Source: Nostoc sp. CMAA1605 (GTDB lineage Bacteria > Cyanobacteriota > Cyanobacteriia > Cyanobacteriales > Nostocaceae). Taken from it: DNA of 53,575 nt. The stretch spans positions 1-53,575 of the forward strand of contig NZ_PJIZ01000057.1 of the NCBI RefSeq assembly GCF_021596505.1, given 5' to 3'. The notes under the pieces were generated by a model. It had not been told where the DNA came from. It saw only the letters and a list, made by a program, of their open reading frames with translations, and made no database searches. The position numbers were made by a program, and so were the translations under genes. Shown here in pieces: positions 14,499 to 23,550 of this stretch (positions within the stretch are counted from its first letter, which is position 1; each line of letters starts with the position of its first letter).

Positions 14499-16133
14499 AT
14501 GTTCTGTAACCAGTGTGAACAAACTACCCGTGGCGATGTCTGTCATCAGTGGGGAGCTTGTGGTAAAAGTCCAGAAGTTGACGCTTTACAAGATTTGTTG
14601 GTGCATTGTTTACGCGGATTATCCCAGGTGGCTCTACAAGCTAATTCTTTGGGAATCCCTACCCGTGATACCGATGAGTTCACCTGTGAAATGCTCTTCT
14701 CCACGCTGACGAATGTGAATTTTGCGGCGGATGATTTTGTAGCTTTCATCAATCGCGCGATCGCTTTACGTGATAGTCTCAAGTTAAAAATTCAAGCAAT
14801 CAGTAATACTGTTGTTAATTCGGCGATTGCTAATTTTCAACCTGCTAGTAATCTACAAGTACAAATTCAGCAGGGAAAAGACCTAGAATTTGAATTTATC
14901 AGTCAATCGGCTAAAAATATAGATATTTTCTCCCTCAAGCTCACCGTATTATATGGACTCAAGGGTGTAGCTGCTTATGCTTTCCATGCTCTGGAACTTA
15001 ACCAGCATGATGAAGACCTCTACAGATTTTTCCATGAAGTATTGGCACACCTCGACGACCAAGATAAAACTTTACAGCATTGGTTAGATTTAGCCCTAAA
15101 AGTTGGGCAAATGAACCTCAAAGCAATGGAATTACTGGATGCTGGCAATACAGAAACCTTTGGTCATCCTATCCCAACATCTGTACCTCTGGGACATATT
15201 GCAGGTAAAGCCATCCTGGTTTCAGGACACGATTTATTAGCATTGAAAGCGATTCTCGAACAAACAGTGGGAACTGATATTAAAGTTTATACTCACGGTG
15301 AATTACTGCCAGCACATGGCTATCCCAAACTCAAGCAGAATTACCCACACCTGTACGGACATTACGGGACTGCATGGCAAAATCAAACACATGAATTTGA
15401 AAAATTTCCTGGTGCGATCGCCATGACTACCAATTGTCTCATGCCTCCCCATGAATCTTACAAACATAAAGTATTCACATTGGGGCCTGTTGGTTTTCCT
15501 GGGTTGCCAAATATCAGTATTCGTGACGTTTCGCCAATCATTGAGAAAGCTTTAGAACAACCAGGATTTACTGATGAACAAGATGGTGGGAGTGTAACTA
15601 CAGGTTTTGCGCGCAATGCCGTGTTGAATGTTGCTGATACGGTAATTGAGGGTGTGAAACAAGGTCAAATCAAACACTTCTTCTTAATTGGTGGTTGTGA
15701 TGGTGCCAAACCAGGACGCAATTACTACACCGAACTTGTGGAACAAATGCCGAGTGATTGTATTGTTTTAACGTTAGGCTGTGGTAAATTCCGTTTCTTT
15801 GACAGAAATTTGGGTGATATCGGCGGAATTCCCCGACTCCTAGATTTAGGTCAATGTAACGATGCTTACTCAGCCATTCAGATTGCGGTAGCTTTAGCCA
15901 ATGCCTTTGGTGTCAGTGTCAATCAATTGCCATTATCCTTAGTATTATCTTGGTATGAACAGAAAGCGATCGCGGTTCTATTGACATTACTGCATCTGGG
16001 CGTTCAGAATATTCGCATCGGCCCAACACTACCAGCTTTCCTCACACCTAATGTAGTCAAGTTACTGTCAGAAACCTATCATCTCAAACTGATTACTACC
16101 CCAGAACAAGATTTAGCAGCGTGTTTGTCTTGA
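14499..16133 (+). CDS. hcp: Hybrid cluster protein (hydroxylamine/NO reductase)
   Basis: The 544-residue Hcp holds a [4Fe-4S] or [2Fe-2S] cluster and the Fe-S-O hybrid cluster, and reduces hydroxylamine or nitric oxide. N-terminal cysteines C3, C6, C15 and C21 (FCNQCEQTT, GDVCHQWGACGK) fit the family pattern. Hybrid-cluster ligands are visible in HGELLPAHGYP, MTTNCLMPP, IGGCDGAKPGR and LTLGCGKFRFF. The full length is retained. A possible FNR/HcpR-like site lies 56 nt upstream, suggesting induction by low oxygen or reactive nitrogen. It is monocistronic as far as can be seen; the next gene starts 72 nt later. Confidence 0.93.
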   Translation: MFCNQCEQTTRGDVCHQWGACGKSPEVDALQDLLVHCLRGLSQVALQANSLGIPTRDTDEFTCEMLFSTLTNVNFAADDFVAFINRAIALRDSLKLKIQAISNTVVNSAIANFQPASNLQVQIQQGKDLEFEFISQSAKNIDIFSLKLTVLYGLKGVAAYAFHALELNQHDEDLYRFFHEVLAHLDDQDKTLQHWLDLALKVGQMNLKAMELLDAGNTETFGHPIPTSVPLGHIAGKAILVSGHDLLALKAILEQTVGTDIKVYTHGELLPAHGYPKLKQNYPHLYGHYGTAWQNQTHEFEKFPGAIAMTTNCLMPPHESYKHKVFTLGPVGFPGLPNISIRDVSPIIEKALEQPGFTDEQDGGSVTTGFARNAVLNVADTVIEGVKQGQIKHFFLIGGCDGAKPGRNYYTELVEQMPSDCIVLTLGCGKFRFFDRNLGDIGGIPRLLDLGQCNDAYSAIQIAVALANAFGVSVNQLPLSLVLSWYEQKAIAVLLTLLHLGVQNIRIGPTLPAFLTPNVVKLLSETYHLKLITTPEQDLAACLS

Positions 16134-16205
16134 TCCTCCGAATTTTAGATTTTGGATTTTTTGGAAGGCTGACTTATTCATCCTTATCCTTAGAACAGTT
16201 CAACC

Positions 16206-17216
16206 ATGAGGAAAAAAGCGTTAACCAGACCAGGTAACTCTACTTTATCGTTAATCAAGCGCAGACAATTTTTGCAATGCCTGGGTGGAGGAGGAGCCAG
16301 TTTACTGCTATCTGTTGTAGGGCATCCAGTCAGTGCAAATTCCCGCCAAAATGGAAATACTGAACTCAATCCTAATTCTATTCCGTTACAAAATTTTGAG
16401 TTTGAAACAGTCAGAGTCAATGCCCAAGGTAGAATCAATGCCAGAGCTAGGCAAATAGCGCAATATTTTGTAGAAAATTTAGGTAATGGCGTGACATTGG
16501 AAATGGTGGCGATTCCTGGTGGTGCTTTTATTATGGGTTCACCAGAATCAGAGCTAGGACGAAGCGCAGATGAAAGTCCTCAGTATCATGTCACACTGAA
16601 ACCTTTTTTCATGGGCAAATATGAAATTACCCAAGCACAGTATCAAGCAATTATGGGAAATAATCCCGCCATTTTCAAAGGTGAAAATAGACCTGTAGAA
16701 CAAGTGAGTTGGGATGATGCGGTAGAGTTCTGTAAAAAGTTAAGCAATATCACAGGTCGCAATTATCGCTTGCCTAGTGAGGCGGAATGGGAGTATGCCT
16801 GTAGAGCAGGAACAAATACACCCTTTCATTTTGGGGAAACCATTACAGCAGAGTTAGTTAATTATGATGCTAGTCAAACTTATGCTTCTGCACCCCAAGG
16901 TCAATTTCGGCAGCAAACAACACCAGTAGGCAGTTTCCCTGCTAACGCCTTTGGTTTATATGATATGCACGGTAATGTTTTGGAGTGGTGTCAAGACACT
17001 TGGCATGAAAATTATCATGGCGCACCTGTAGATGGTAGTGCTTGGATAAATGAGAACGACAATCTAATTGGGGTGCTGCGCGGTGGTTTTTTGAGCTTCA
17101 GTCCTGTAGACTGTCGTTCTGCTGCTCGCTACTCATACTACCGCGATGAGCGCGTCAACTATTTCGGTTTTCGAGTTGTGTGTGATGGTGAAGAGGCGAG
17201 AACTACTGAATCCTAG
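16206..17216 (+). CDS. Tat-exported SUMF1/FGE-fold protein, probably not a formylglycine generator
   Basis: A 336-residue protein with a twin-arginine signal (LIKRRQFLQCLGGGGASLLLS, ending near VSA) followed by a formylglycine-generating-enzyme-fold domain from about 95: MVAIPGGAFIMGSPESE, EITQAQYQAIMG, PVEQVSWDDAVEFC, YRLPSEAEWEYACRAGT, GLYDMHGNVLEWCQD and GFRVV at the end. The segment corresponding to the catalytic cysteine pair of true FGEs reads GFLSFSPVDCRSAARYSYY with only one Cys, so canonical cysteine oxidation is unlikely. Such domains also serve as ligand-binding or assembly modules. It converges on the next gene, with a 14-nt overlap of the two 3' ends. Confidence 0.8.
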   Translation: MRKKALTRPGNSTLSLIKRRQFLQCLGGGGASLLLSVVGHPVSANSRQNGNTELNPNSIPLQNFEFETVRVNAQGRINARARQIAQYFVENLGNGVTLEMVAIPGGAFIMGSPESELGRSADESPQYHVTLKPFFMGKYEITQAQYQAIMGNNPAIFKGENRPVEQVSWDDAVEFCKKLSNITGRNYRLPSEAEWEYACRAGTNTPFHFGETITAELVNYDASQTYASAPQGQFRQQTTPVGSFPANAFGLYDMHGNVLEWCQDTWHENYHGAPVDGSAWINENDNLIGVLRGGFLSFSPVDCRSAARYSYYRDERVNYFGFRVVCDGEEARTTES

Positions 17217-20166
17217 AAGCATCATGAACTATCATCACCTCAAAACTACTACTTTGACAATTTAACTGCGCTAGAAAATCTCTCGCTAATTGTTCTACAG
17301 TAGTGCTTGGCAAATCAGCAGTCAGATGTAAACCCAATACTAAACGCGCTGTATTTCCTATCTGTTGAATATTTGTCCAAGGTCGCACAAAAATGCCGAT
17401 TTGCTCAAGTTGAATCATTAAACTAATGATGTAAGCTTCTAAAATACCACAGCATTTTGCTAGCGCGTGTTTATCTTGATTACTCACCTTTAATATCAAG
17501 AAAATCTCTGATTCTTGGTGTAAATCAATTGGCTCAAATAAAGTCGTCCATTTCTCTTGACCGGCTAAAATTCGTTGAGTGAGTGTTGCACCTCTAGCAA
17601 ATTCACTTTGGATTATCCTGGCAGTAGAACGAGTAACATTACGAGCAGTATTCTGACACGGCTCTATTGATGTGACTATAGGTAGCCAGTCTCGTGGTGA
17701 TTGTACTTTATATCGTCTACCTACATCAGTAAGTGCGATCGCCTGTTGCCAGTTGTGATTGTGCAGAACTTGGAAAAAATTACTCAATAATTTCTCTAAA
17801 CTTGTTGCTGATTTTTGATCAAATGTATAACAAAAGGAACAAAGCAACGCCCAGGAGAAACCACCAAGGAAACCCCAAGTATTGCTGTAAATACCTCTGG
17901 CTTTAGCCCAGGCGCGTACTGCTCGCAATAGCTGCCGGAAGGTGTCTAGAGATACATATTGACTGACTACCTCAGTAATTACATCTGCTTCCCAACAACC
18001 GGCAATAGCCTTGAAGCTAATTGGGTCAAGGTTTTGCGGATTTTTCCTCGCCGATTGGTAGTTTTCCACCCGTGCGTAAAGTAAATCGAAAGATATTCCC
18101 TCTAATTGCAGGCGCAGTACCGATACTCGTGCATCTAAGACTAGTTGAGTGTGGCACAATCCTTGCAGCTTTTGTTGGACGCTAGCTAGAAACCCTTCCC
18201 CAGATAAATAAGTGGGAATCACACACACAGCATCCAAATCGCTGTCGGGACTTTGTACCCCAAGACGCGCCGAACCCAATAACTGTAATGATGGTGGAAA
18301 ACCCAAACATTCAGCACAAGCTTGAGTCACCACTTCTAATACGGTGTCACGCTGTAATTGCTGTGCGGAAGTTAATTCAGGTTCCCACTTCTTAACCAAC
18401 TCCCCTAATTCACTTCCCCCTTGTCTCTCCTGTCCCAAATACACAATATGTCTCACCTCAAAAGGCTCATCACCCCGACGGCTAATTAAGGCGATCGCAT
18501 CCACCGTAAAATTAACTGGATGCCATTGCGGTAACTCAGCTAAGGCTGCTTCAGGACTGGGGAATTGTCCGACGCTGAGGTGGGGTGTAAAACCTGCTTT
18601 TGTTTTGCTGCTTTGTTCATCACATTGGGGAAACAGATTTTCCAGTACCGCCTGTAACTCATGCAATGCGTTTTCTGGCTGAACAACAGGACGTAACCAA
18701 GCTGTAGAACTTTTACGGTGTGTAAATGTTTGGAAGTCGGCTAAGGTAATTTGAAATGGTTGTAGTTGAGCCAGTGCAGGTGCAATAATTTCTACCGCCT
18801 CAGCAAAATAAGATTCTGGTAGGAAGCCGTAGACTAAATTAATGTGAGCCATCCAACGCTCAACTCTAGCATCATAACGCTCACGGATGGCTTGAATAGC
18901 AGGTAAAACATGATCCGGTGCAATCACGACTACAGCACTTTGATAAACTGGGCGCACTGTACTTAAGGCGGAGGCTGGAAAAGACTTGGCAAATTTCAGA
19001 ACTGCACGCACACCAAAATGATCGGATGGATAAATTTTCCCCTCTGTCCCTGCTATCGGTTCACAAGCAAATAAGTCAATTGACTGTGGTAGCCAATCAC
19101 TGTTTTGACTCCGCAGTAAAATGCGATCAAGTCTAACTGGTATTCCCTTTAAACTCATCAAAGCTGCTAAGGCGTTGCGTTGCGGGTCAAATGTATAACC
19201 TGCTCCATCTGGGTGTAGTTGTTCCCAAATATCGACACATCCAGCAGCTGTTAGTATGTCTTCTTGTTCGTTACCTCGTGTATTGAAGTCACCAGCTATT
19301 AAGCTATTTCCTGGGAGCTTTTGCAGATATGCCAATATAGTAGCTAGCTGACGTTGGCGTTTTTCTTGGGCATTTTGGGCGTAATCACTGGTTAAATGCA
19401 GGACGGCAATGTGCAGTAATTGACCGTTAATTGCACAACTTCCTACCAATACCCGTTTGTGTCCAGAAAATTGATGCTCAACCAGTGTAAAAGGTAGACG
19501 CGACAATAATAAATTACCGTAAGGTCGCACTGTTGCGGCTTTGCTATCATCAGAGATGTAATAATTGCGTACCCAAGTTTGCGATAAAAGTAACTCTAAT
19601 AAAGGCGGTGTAGCTTCTTGGATGGCGATAATATCGGCGTTACATTGACGTAACTGCTCAACAATTACTGGTAATCTTTTTTCAGTGGCGATTTTATCTT
19701 TCTCATAGATATCACAAAGCACGTTAAAACTAGCGATCGCCAAAGTTTCTAAGTTGACTGCGGCGGACTTTTGTGTATCTGCTTGCCAACCTGAGATATT
19801 GTATTTATAAACAGGTCGCGGAGTGAATATCGCTGTGCTATCCAATACAGTGAAAACTTTCTCTACTAGATTTTCTGTAGTCTCACTTTTCCACGCCGCC
19901 GCAGGTAAATCTCCAGAGGAAATCAAATCTAAATGCTGTTCTCGATCCCAAACAACCACGTCTCCACAACGGATGTAGCGGATGCGATGCCAAGGAATAT
20001 CCCCATCTGTCGCCCATTGTGCCAGAGGTTTTTCTCTGATACCTATAGATGAAAGACGTTCTTGAAAACCGACAACAAAAGCACTAGTATCAAGGCGCAC
20101 ATCCCAGATAATGCGATCGTAAACCTCGCGACTGGTGGCCATTTTTCTCTTTTCTGATTTTGACAT
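17203..20166 (-). CDS. Four-domain RNA-end-processing protein: MJ1316, EEP nuclease, 2H phosphoesterase, poly(A)-polymerase-like nucleotidyltransferase
   Basis: The 987-residue fusion has, in order: an MJ1316/DUF504 RNA-binding domain (about 10-95, VYDRIIWDVRLDTSAFVVGF, IPWHRIRYIRCGDVVVWDR); an endonuclease/exonuclease/phosphatase domain (about 140-390, FNVLCD, AIQEA, GDFNTRG near 292, PSDHFGV near 384); a 2'-5' RNA-ligase-like 2H domain (about 400-590) with AHINLVYGF near 442 and TPHLSVGQF near 530; and a Pol-beta-type nucleotidyltransferase of the poly(A) polymerase kind (about 605-900) with GSARLGVQSPDSDLDAV near 634 and the third Asp in ISFDLLYA. All catalytic motifs look intact. Trimming, cyclic-phosphate handling and nucleotide addition in one chain point to RNA repair or 3'-end healing (inference). 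The start is M1 or M9; GAGAAA precedes M9. Confidence 0.85.
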   Translation of the reverse strand: MSKSEKRKMATSREVYDRIIWDVRLDTSAFVVGFQERLSSIGIREKPLAQWATDGDIPWHRIRYIRCGDVVVWDREQHLDLISSGDLPAAAWKSETTENLVEKVFTVLDSTAIFTPRPVYKYNISGWQADTQKSAAVNLETLAIASFNVLCDIYEKDKIATEKRLPVIVEQLRQCNADIIAIQEATPPLLELLLSQTWVRNYYISDDSKAATVRPYGNLLLSRLPFTLVEHQFSGHKRVLVGSCAINGQLLHIAVLHLTSDYAQNAQEKRQRQLATILAYLQKLPGNSLIAGDFNTRGNEQEDILTAAGCVDIWEQLHPDGAGYTFDPQRNALAALMSLKGIPVRLDRILLRSQNSDWLPQSIDLFACEPIAGTEGKIYPSDHFGVRAVLKFAKSFPASALSTVRPVYQSAVVVIAPDHVLPAIQAIRERYDARVERWMAHINLVYGFLPESYFAEAVEIIAPALAQLQPFQITLADFQTFTHRKSSTAWLRPVVQPENALHELQAVLENLFPQCDEQSSKTKAGFTPHLSVGQFPSPEAALAELPQWHPVNFTVDAIALISRRGDEPFEVRHIVYLGQERQGGSELGELVKKWEPELTSAQQLQRDTVLEVVTQACAECLGFPPSLQLLGSARLGVQSPDSDLDAVCVIPTYLSGEGFLASVQQKLQGLCHTQLVLDARVSVLRLQLEGISFDLLYARVENYQSARKNPQNLDPISFKAIAGCWEADVITEVVSQYVSLDTFRQLLRAVRAWAKARGIYSNTWGFLGGFSWALLCSFCYTFDQKSATSLEKLLSNFFQVLHNHNWQQAIALTDVGRRYKVQSPRDWLPIVTSIEPCQNTARNVTRSTARIIQSEFARGATLTQRILAGQEKWTTLFEPIDLHQESEIFLILKVSNQDKHALAKCCGILEAYIISLMIQLEQIGIFVRPWTNIQQIGNTARLVLGLHLTADLPSTTVEQLARDFLAQLNCQSSSFEVMIVHDASRIQ

Positions 20167-20279
20167 CTTTCAACGCTTGAACCCCCTATGCCCCTAATGA
20201 GTGTTGTTTACCCAAGGTATTACACTAATAATACATCATACTTCATAAACTAGGGTAATCCCCAATCCCAGAAAAAGTA

Positions 20280-20330
20280 AAAAGGCAAAATAACCTTTTC
20301 TTTTCTTTTTACTTTTACTTTTTGCCTTTT
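20280..20330. terminator. Inverted repeat with T-rich tails downstream of the ABC transporter gene
   Basis: AAAAGGCAAAA (20280-20290) and TTTTGCCTTTT (20320-20330) form a perfect 11-bp stem; on the minus strand it is followed by TTACTTTTT. It lies between the end of the NRPS-cluster transporter gene and the RNA-processing gene, so it is a plausible factor-independent terminator for the leftward cluster. The GC content of the stem is low. Confidence 0.45.
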
Positions 20331-20358
20331 ACCTTTATCCCCAATCCCTGAGTAATGG

Positions 20359-22362
20359 CTAAACTCTCAACCATTTCGCTACTTTGGGGTCTTTGTTATA
20401 GCGGTAAGTCACGCCGTCTTTAGTAGTGATGGATTTTCCTTGACTGGCTCGGCTTCTAATTGTGCCGAGTGAATAGTCTGTTAATATCTGCATTTCTTTG
20501 TGAGAAAACCCTGTGATGATGTTTGTTGTTACAGTGGTTTCTGTAGGCGGGTTATTGATAGTAATTGGAACATTTTCTGGAGGAGGATTAGTGACGATTT
20601 GTTTTTGCTTTTGATAATCTTCTACAGTGACAAGTTGCCAAGTGGAATTTTCCGATAGTTCTAGAACCCATTGATGATATTGAAATAAACTTTCTCGGTG
20701 TCCAACACTGATAAACGTTGTTTTTGTCTCTTGTAATTGTTGATATAAATGCCCTTCGTTAGTTAAATCTAAAGCACTCGTCGCTTCATCTAAGATAGTG
20801 AAGCTAGGATGAGTAATTAATAGTCTTGCAAATGCTAGGCGTTGCTGCTCTCCCAGCGATAATATATTCTCCCAAGGCACTTCTGTATCAAAGCCTTCGA
20901 CGCGATTTAACACATTTTGTAGGTTAACTTTTTGTAAAACCTCTTTTAGTTGGTTATCGGTCAATTGAAGATTGGTATTAGGATAAAGTAACTGTTCACG
21001 CAGAGTGCCTAAAATGATGTAAGGACGTTGGGGTAAAAATAAGACCTCTTCTAGAGGCGGCCGGACTAAACGACCTGTTCCGGCATTCCATAAACCTGCG
21101 ATCACTCTCAATAAAGAACTTTTACCGCGACCACTAGGCCCCACAATTAATAAACCCTCTCCTGGCTGCACAGAAAGTGATAAATCCTCGACAATCACCT
21201 GTTCATAATTGGGTGTTTGTAAGGTGACATTGTCAAAAGTGAGATGGTTTTCTTCTACTGTTTTGATGGTACTAACATTTGTTGGCTCTTTCGCCACTTC
21301 TTCTAAAGCCGAAGAAAACTCAGATAATCTCTCAACATAAATAGAAAATCGACCAGAAACTCCAAATTCGTTGATTAATTCTGCAAGGGCATTAGCAAAC
21401 AAATATGCACACAAGGAAGCTTGACTAATTTCTCCAAAACCTAGTCGATTTGTAATATATAGAGGGCCTAGTATAAGAAATGGAAATATTTCAATTACAG
21501 CCTGATATCCTCTATTAAAAACGTCTTGATTTCTTTCCCAGTCAATCCTACGCTGAACATTTTTGACCAATTTACTAAATCTTTTACCAATGATATTAGA
21601 CTCTTGTTTTTCTCCCCGAAAGAAAGCAACTGATTCAGCATGGACTCTGACATGAGTCAGACAATAGTTGTAGTCAGCCTTAGATTCTAGTTCTTCTTGG
21701 TTAATCTTATTTAACTGTTGAGTCAAATATACAGCGACCACATTACCTATAACTGTATAAATAACTAAAATGATGGCAACTTGATGAGAGATTGTCCAAA
21801 TAATTACAATATAAGCTATGATTTCTAAGATTTTTTCTAAGAAAGTAGTTACGAAGGTTAAAGCATTATTAATAACTGGTTCGATTTCTTGAGACAAACG
21901 TTGGTCAGGATTATCAATATCAGATTTAAAATTTATTTTGTAGTATGCTCTTCCGTACAAATATTTGGCGAGAATGTGATTATTTAGCCATTGATACCAA
22001 TCAAGCGAAATTTGCTTTCTCACAAATTTAGAGAACCCGACAAAGGCTGTGACAAATACCAGAGCTATACTATAAATAAATACGGTATCAAAGAACTTAG
22101 AAACGTCCCTGCCTGTAATAGTAATATCAACTAAATATCGATAAATAAAATTAGTAAATACATTTAAACTTACAAGTCCAATTATTAGTAGTATGAGGAT
22201 AATCAGCATTCCCCAGGAACGAATCACTGCTGAAAATGCTCTTCCTCCTGTCTGGGTTGGATACCAGTAAGGTTCAGTAAGAGCTTTGATATTTTCCCAA
22301 AATTGAGAAAAATCTGAAAAAGAATTTTTCGAGACTTGAGATTGAATCACTTGGGCTGGCAT
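20359..22362 (-). CDS. SbmA/PMP70-type ABC transporter (fused permease-ATPase)
   Basis: The 667-residue half-transporter has a six-helix ABC_membrane_2-type permease (about 45-345; MLIILILLIIGLVSLNVF, then DWYQWLNNHILAKYLYGRAYYKI typical of SbmA/BacA and peroxisomal ABCD proteins). The ATPase domain has Walker A GPSGRGKSS near 409, signature LSLGEQQRLAFARL near 500, Walker B TILDEATSALD near 522 and H-loop SVGHRES. A C-terminal extension of about 100 residues with a Pro/Thr-rich linker follows. As the last gene on the NRPS strand it is the likely exporter of the peptide; homologous transporters accompany several Nostoc and Nodularia peptide clusters. Confidence 0.85.
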   Translation of the reverse strand: MPAQVIQSQVSKNSFSDFSQFWENIKALTEPYWYPTQTGGRAFSAVIRSWGMLIILILLIIGLVSLNVFTNFIYRYLVDITITGRDVSKFFDTVFIYSIALVFVTAFVGFSKFVRKQISLDWYQWLNNHILAKYLYGRAYYKINFKSDIDNPDQRLSQEIEPVINNALTFVTTFLEKILEIIAYIVIIWTISHQVAIILVIYTVIGNVVAVYLTQQLNKINQEELESKADYNYCLTHVRVHAESVAFFRGEKQESNIIGKRFSKLVKNVQRRIDWERNQDVFNRGYQAVIEIFPFLILGPLYITNRLGFGEISQASLCAYLFANALAELINEFGVSGRFSIYVERLSEFSSALEEVAKEPTNVSTIKTVEENHLTFDNVTLQTPNYEQVIVEDLSLSVQPGEGLLIVGPSGRGKSSLLRVIAGLWNAGTGRLVRPPLEEVLFLPQRPYIILGTLREQLLYPNTNLQLTDNQLKEVLQKVNLQNVLNRVEGFDTEVPWENILSLGEQQRLAFARLLITHPSFTILDEATSALDLTNEGHLYQQLQETKTTFISVGHRESLFQYHQWVLELSENSTWQLVTVEDYQKQKQIVTNPPPENVPITINNPPTETTVTTNIITGFSHKEMQILTDYSLGTIRSRASQGKSITTKDGVTYRYNKDPKVAKWLRV

Positions 22363-22437
22363 ATTTGAGAAATAAATTAAGTGTCTGAGAATTAAATTTA
22401 ATACCTATATCAAAATAACACTGAGTGGACAGCTTGT

Positions 22438-22671
22438 TTAACTAACATTACTTAATTGTTGAGTGTGGCTAAAAGCAGTCAGCACCGCATTAGAAACAAC
22501 AGTTCTGAGGCTGCCTTGAGTATCACATTCTTGACCTAGTGCTTGTAAAATGACTTGAGAAAGCGATCGCTGTCTTTCTGTGACATTCTCCGACGCACTC
22601 CATAGGCCAACCTCTACTGGCAGATTAAGCATTGTACGGACTACAGCAGCGTGATTTAACCCTTGGTACAA
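22438..22671 (-). CDS. Small unrecognised ORF or gene fragment in the NRPS cluster
   Basis: I do not recognise this frame. It is open from an in-frame TGA six codons upstream of TTG 22671, with the first ATG at 22632 (MLNLPVEVGLWSAS), to the stop at 22438. The protein text (YQGLNHAAVVRTMLNLPVEV) looks like the inside of a larger protein, so this may be a C-terminal remnant. No ribosome-binding site stands out. It lies between the acetyltransferase and transporter genes. Confidence 0.35.
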   Translation of the reverse strand: MYQGLNHAAVVRTMLNLPVEVGLWSASENVTERQRSLSQVILQALGQECDTQGSLRTVVSNAVLTAFSHTQQLSNVS

Positions 22672-22759
22672 AGATGGAATACTTGCTCAAGCCACAATAC
22701 TAATGACTAAAGCTTCAAAACCTTCAAATTCAATAGGAAATCACTATTCTAAATCATTA

Positions 22760-23374
22760 TTAATTGGGTAATTTCTTAATAACTTTAGCCGGATTACCCG
22801 CAACGACAGTGAAAGCTTCCACATCTTTAGTAACAACAGAACTAGCACCAATAATAGCTCCTTTGCCGATATTAACTCCCTTAAGAATAGCTACATTAAA
22901 TCCAATCCAAACATGATCTTCTATGATTACTGGGGCTGATTTTACGTCTACCTCTTTAGCATCTTTAATCATATTATTTAAAATGACGACCTCAACAAAT
23001 TCTTTGTATCTTAAAATATGGTTTAATGAATGGGCATCTGTATCATAGATTGTAACATTATCTGAGATTGCCACTTTATTACCAATTTTTATAGAGCTAG
23101 CTGATCTAATTCGCGTTCCTTCACCGATATAGCAATCTTCACCTATTTCTATTTTTCCTCCATGAGAAAATACGACCAATTCACCAAGAATTAGTCCATT
23201 TTTGCCGATTGTGATTAAGCTTTTATCATTCATCCAATTACAACAATTTCCCAGAAATTTCACGGAACTATCAAAAGTTGCACTATTGGATAATTGTTTG
23301 AATTTTTCTAATTTTTGATGCTTCTCCAAGAAATTTGAAATTAGTAAATATAATTGGTGGGTTAGATTTAACAT
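22760..23374 (-). CDS. Hexapeptide-repeat (LbetaH) O-acetyltransferase
   Basis: A 204-residue acetyl/acyl-transferase of the left-handed beta-helix class. The repeated [LIV]-G-x-x-x-x units run from about 75 ([36 protein letters not shown]) to about 195, with the catalytic-type His in YDTDAHSL near 115, the [30 protein letters not shown] coil and a final GNPAKVIK typical of maa/colanic-acid-like enzymes. A strong AGGAGGT lies 5 nt before the ATG. It is 176 nt downstream of the synthetase gene on the same strand, so acetylation of the peptide or of a sugar or hydroxyl on it is a reasonable but unproven role. Confidence 0.8.
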   Translation of the reverse strand: MLNLTHQLYLLISNFLEKHQKLEKFKQLSNSATFDSSVKFLGNCCNWMNDKSLITIGKNGLILGELVVFSHGGKIEIGEDCYIGEGTRIRSASSIKIGNKVAISDNVTIYDTDAHSLNHILRYKEFVEVVILNNMIKDAKEVDVKSAPVIIEDHVWIGFNVAILKGVNIGKGAIIGASSVVTKDVEAFTVVAGNPAKVIKKLPN

Positions 23375-23550
23375 TAAGACCTCCTATCTAGCTGAATAAT
23401 TAACATTGATGTTTCTATTAAATTAATATCCTTGTTAAAGGTAATTGGGACTAATATGCAAAAGGGAAAAGGATAAAAAATCTTTGCCTTCCTCCCCTAT
23501 CTACATTCATTCTCTAATTTGAGTTTGTCAAACTACTGATTTGATATAGT

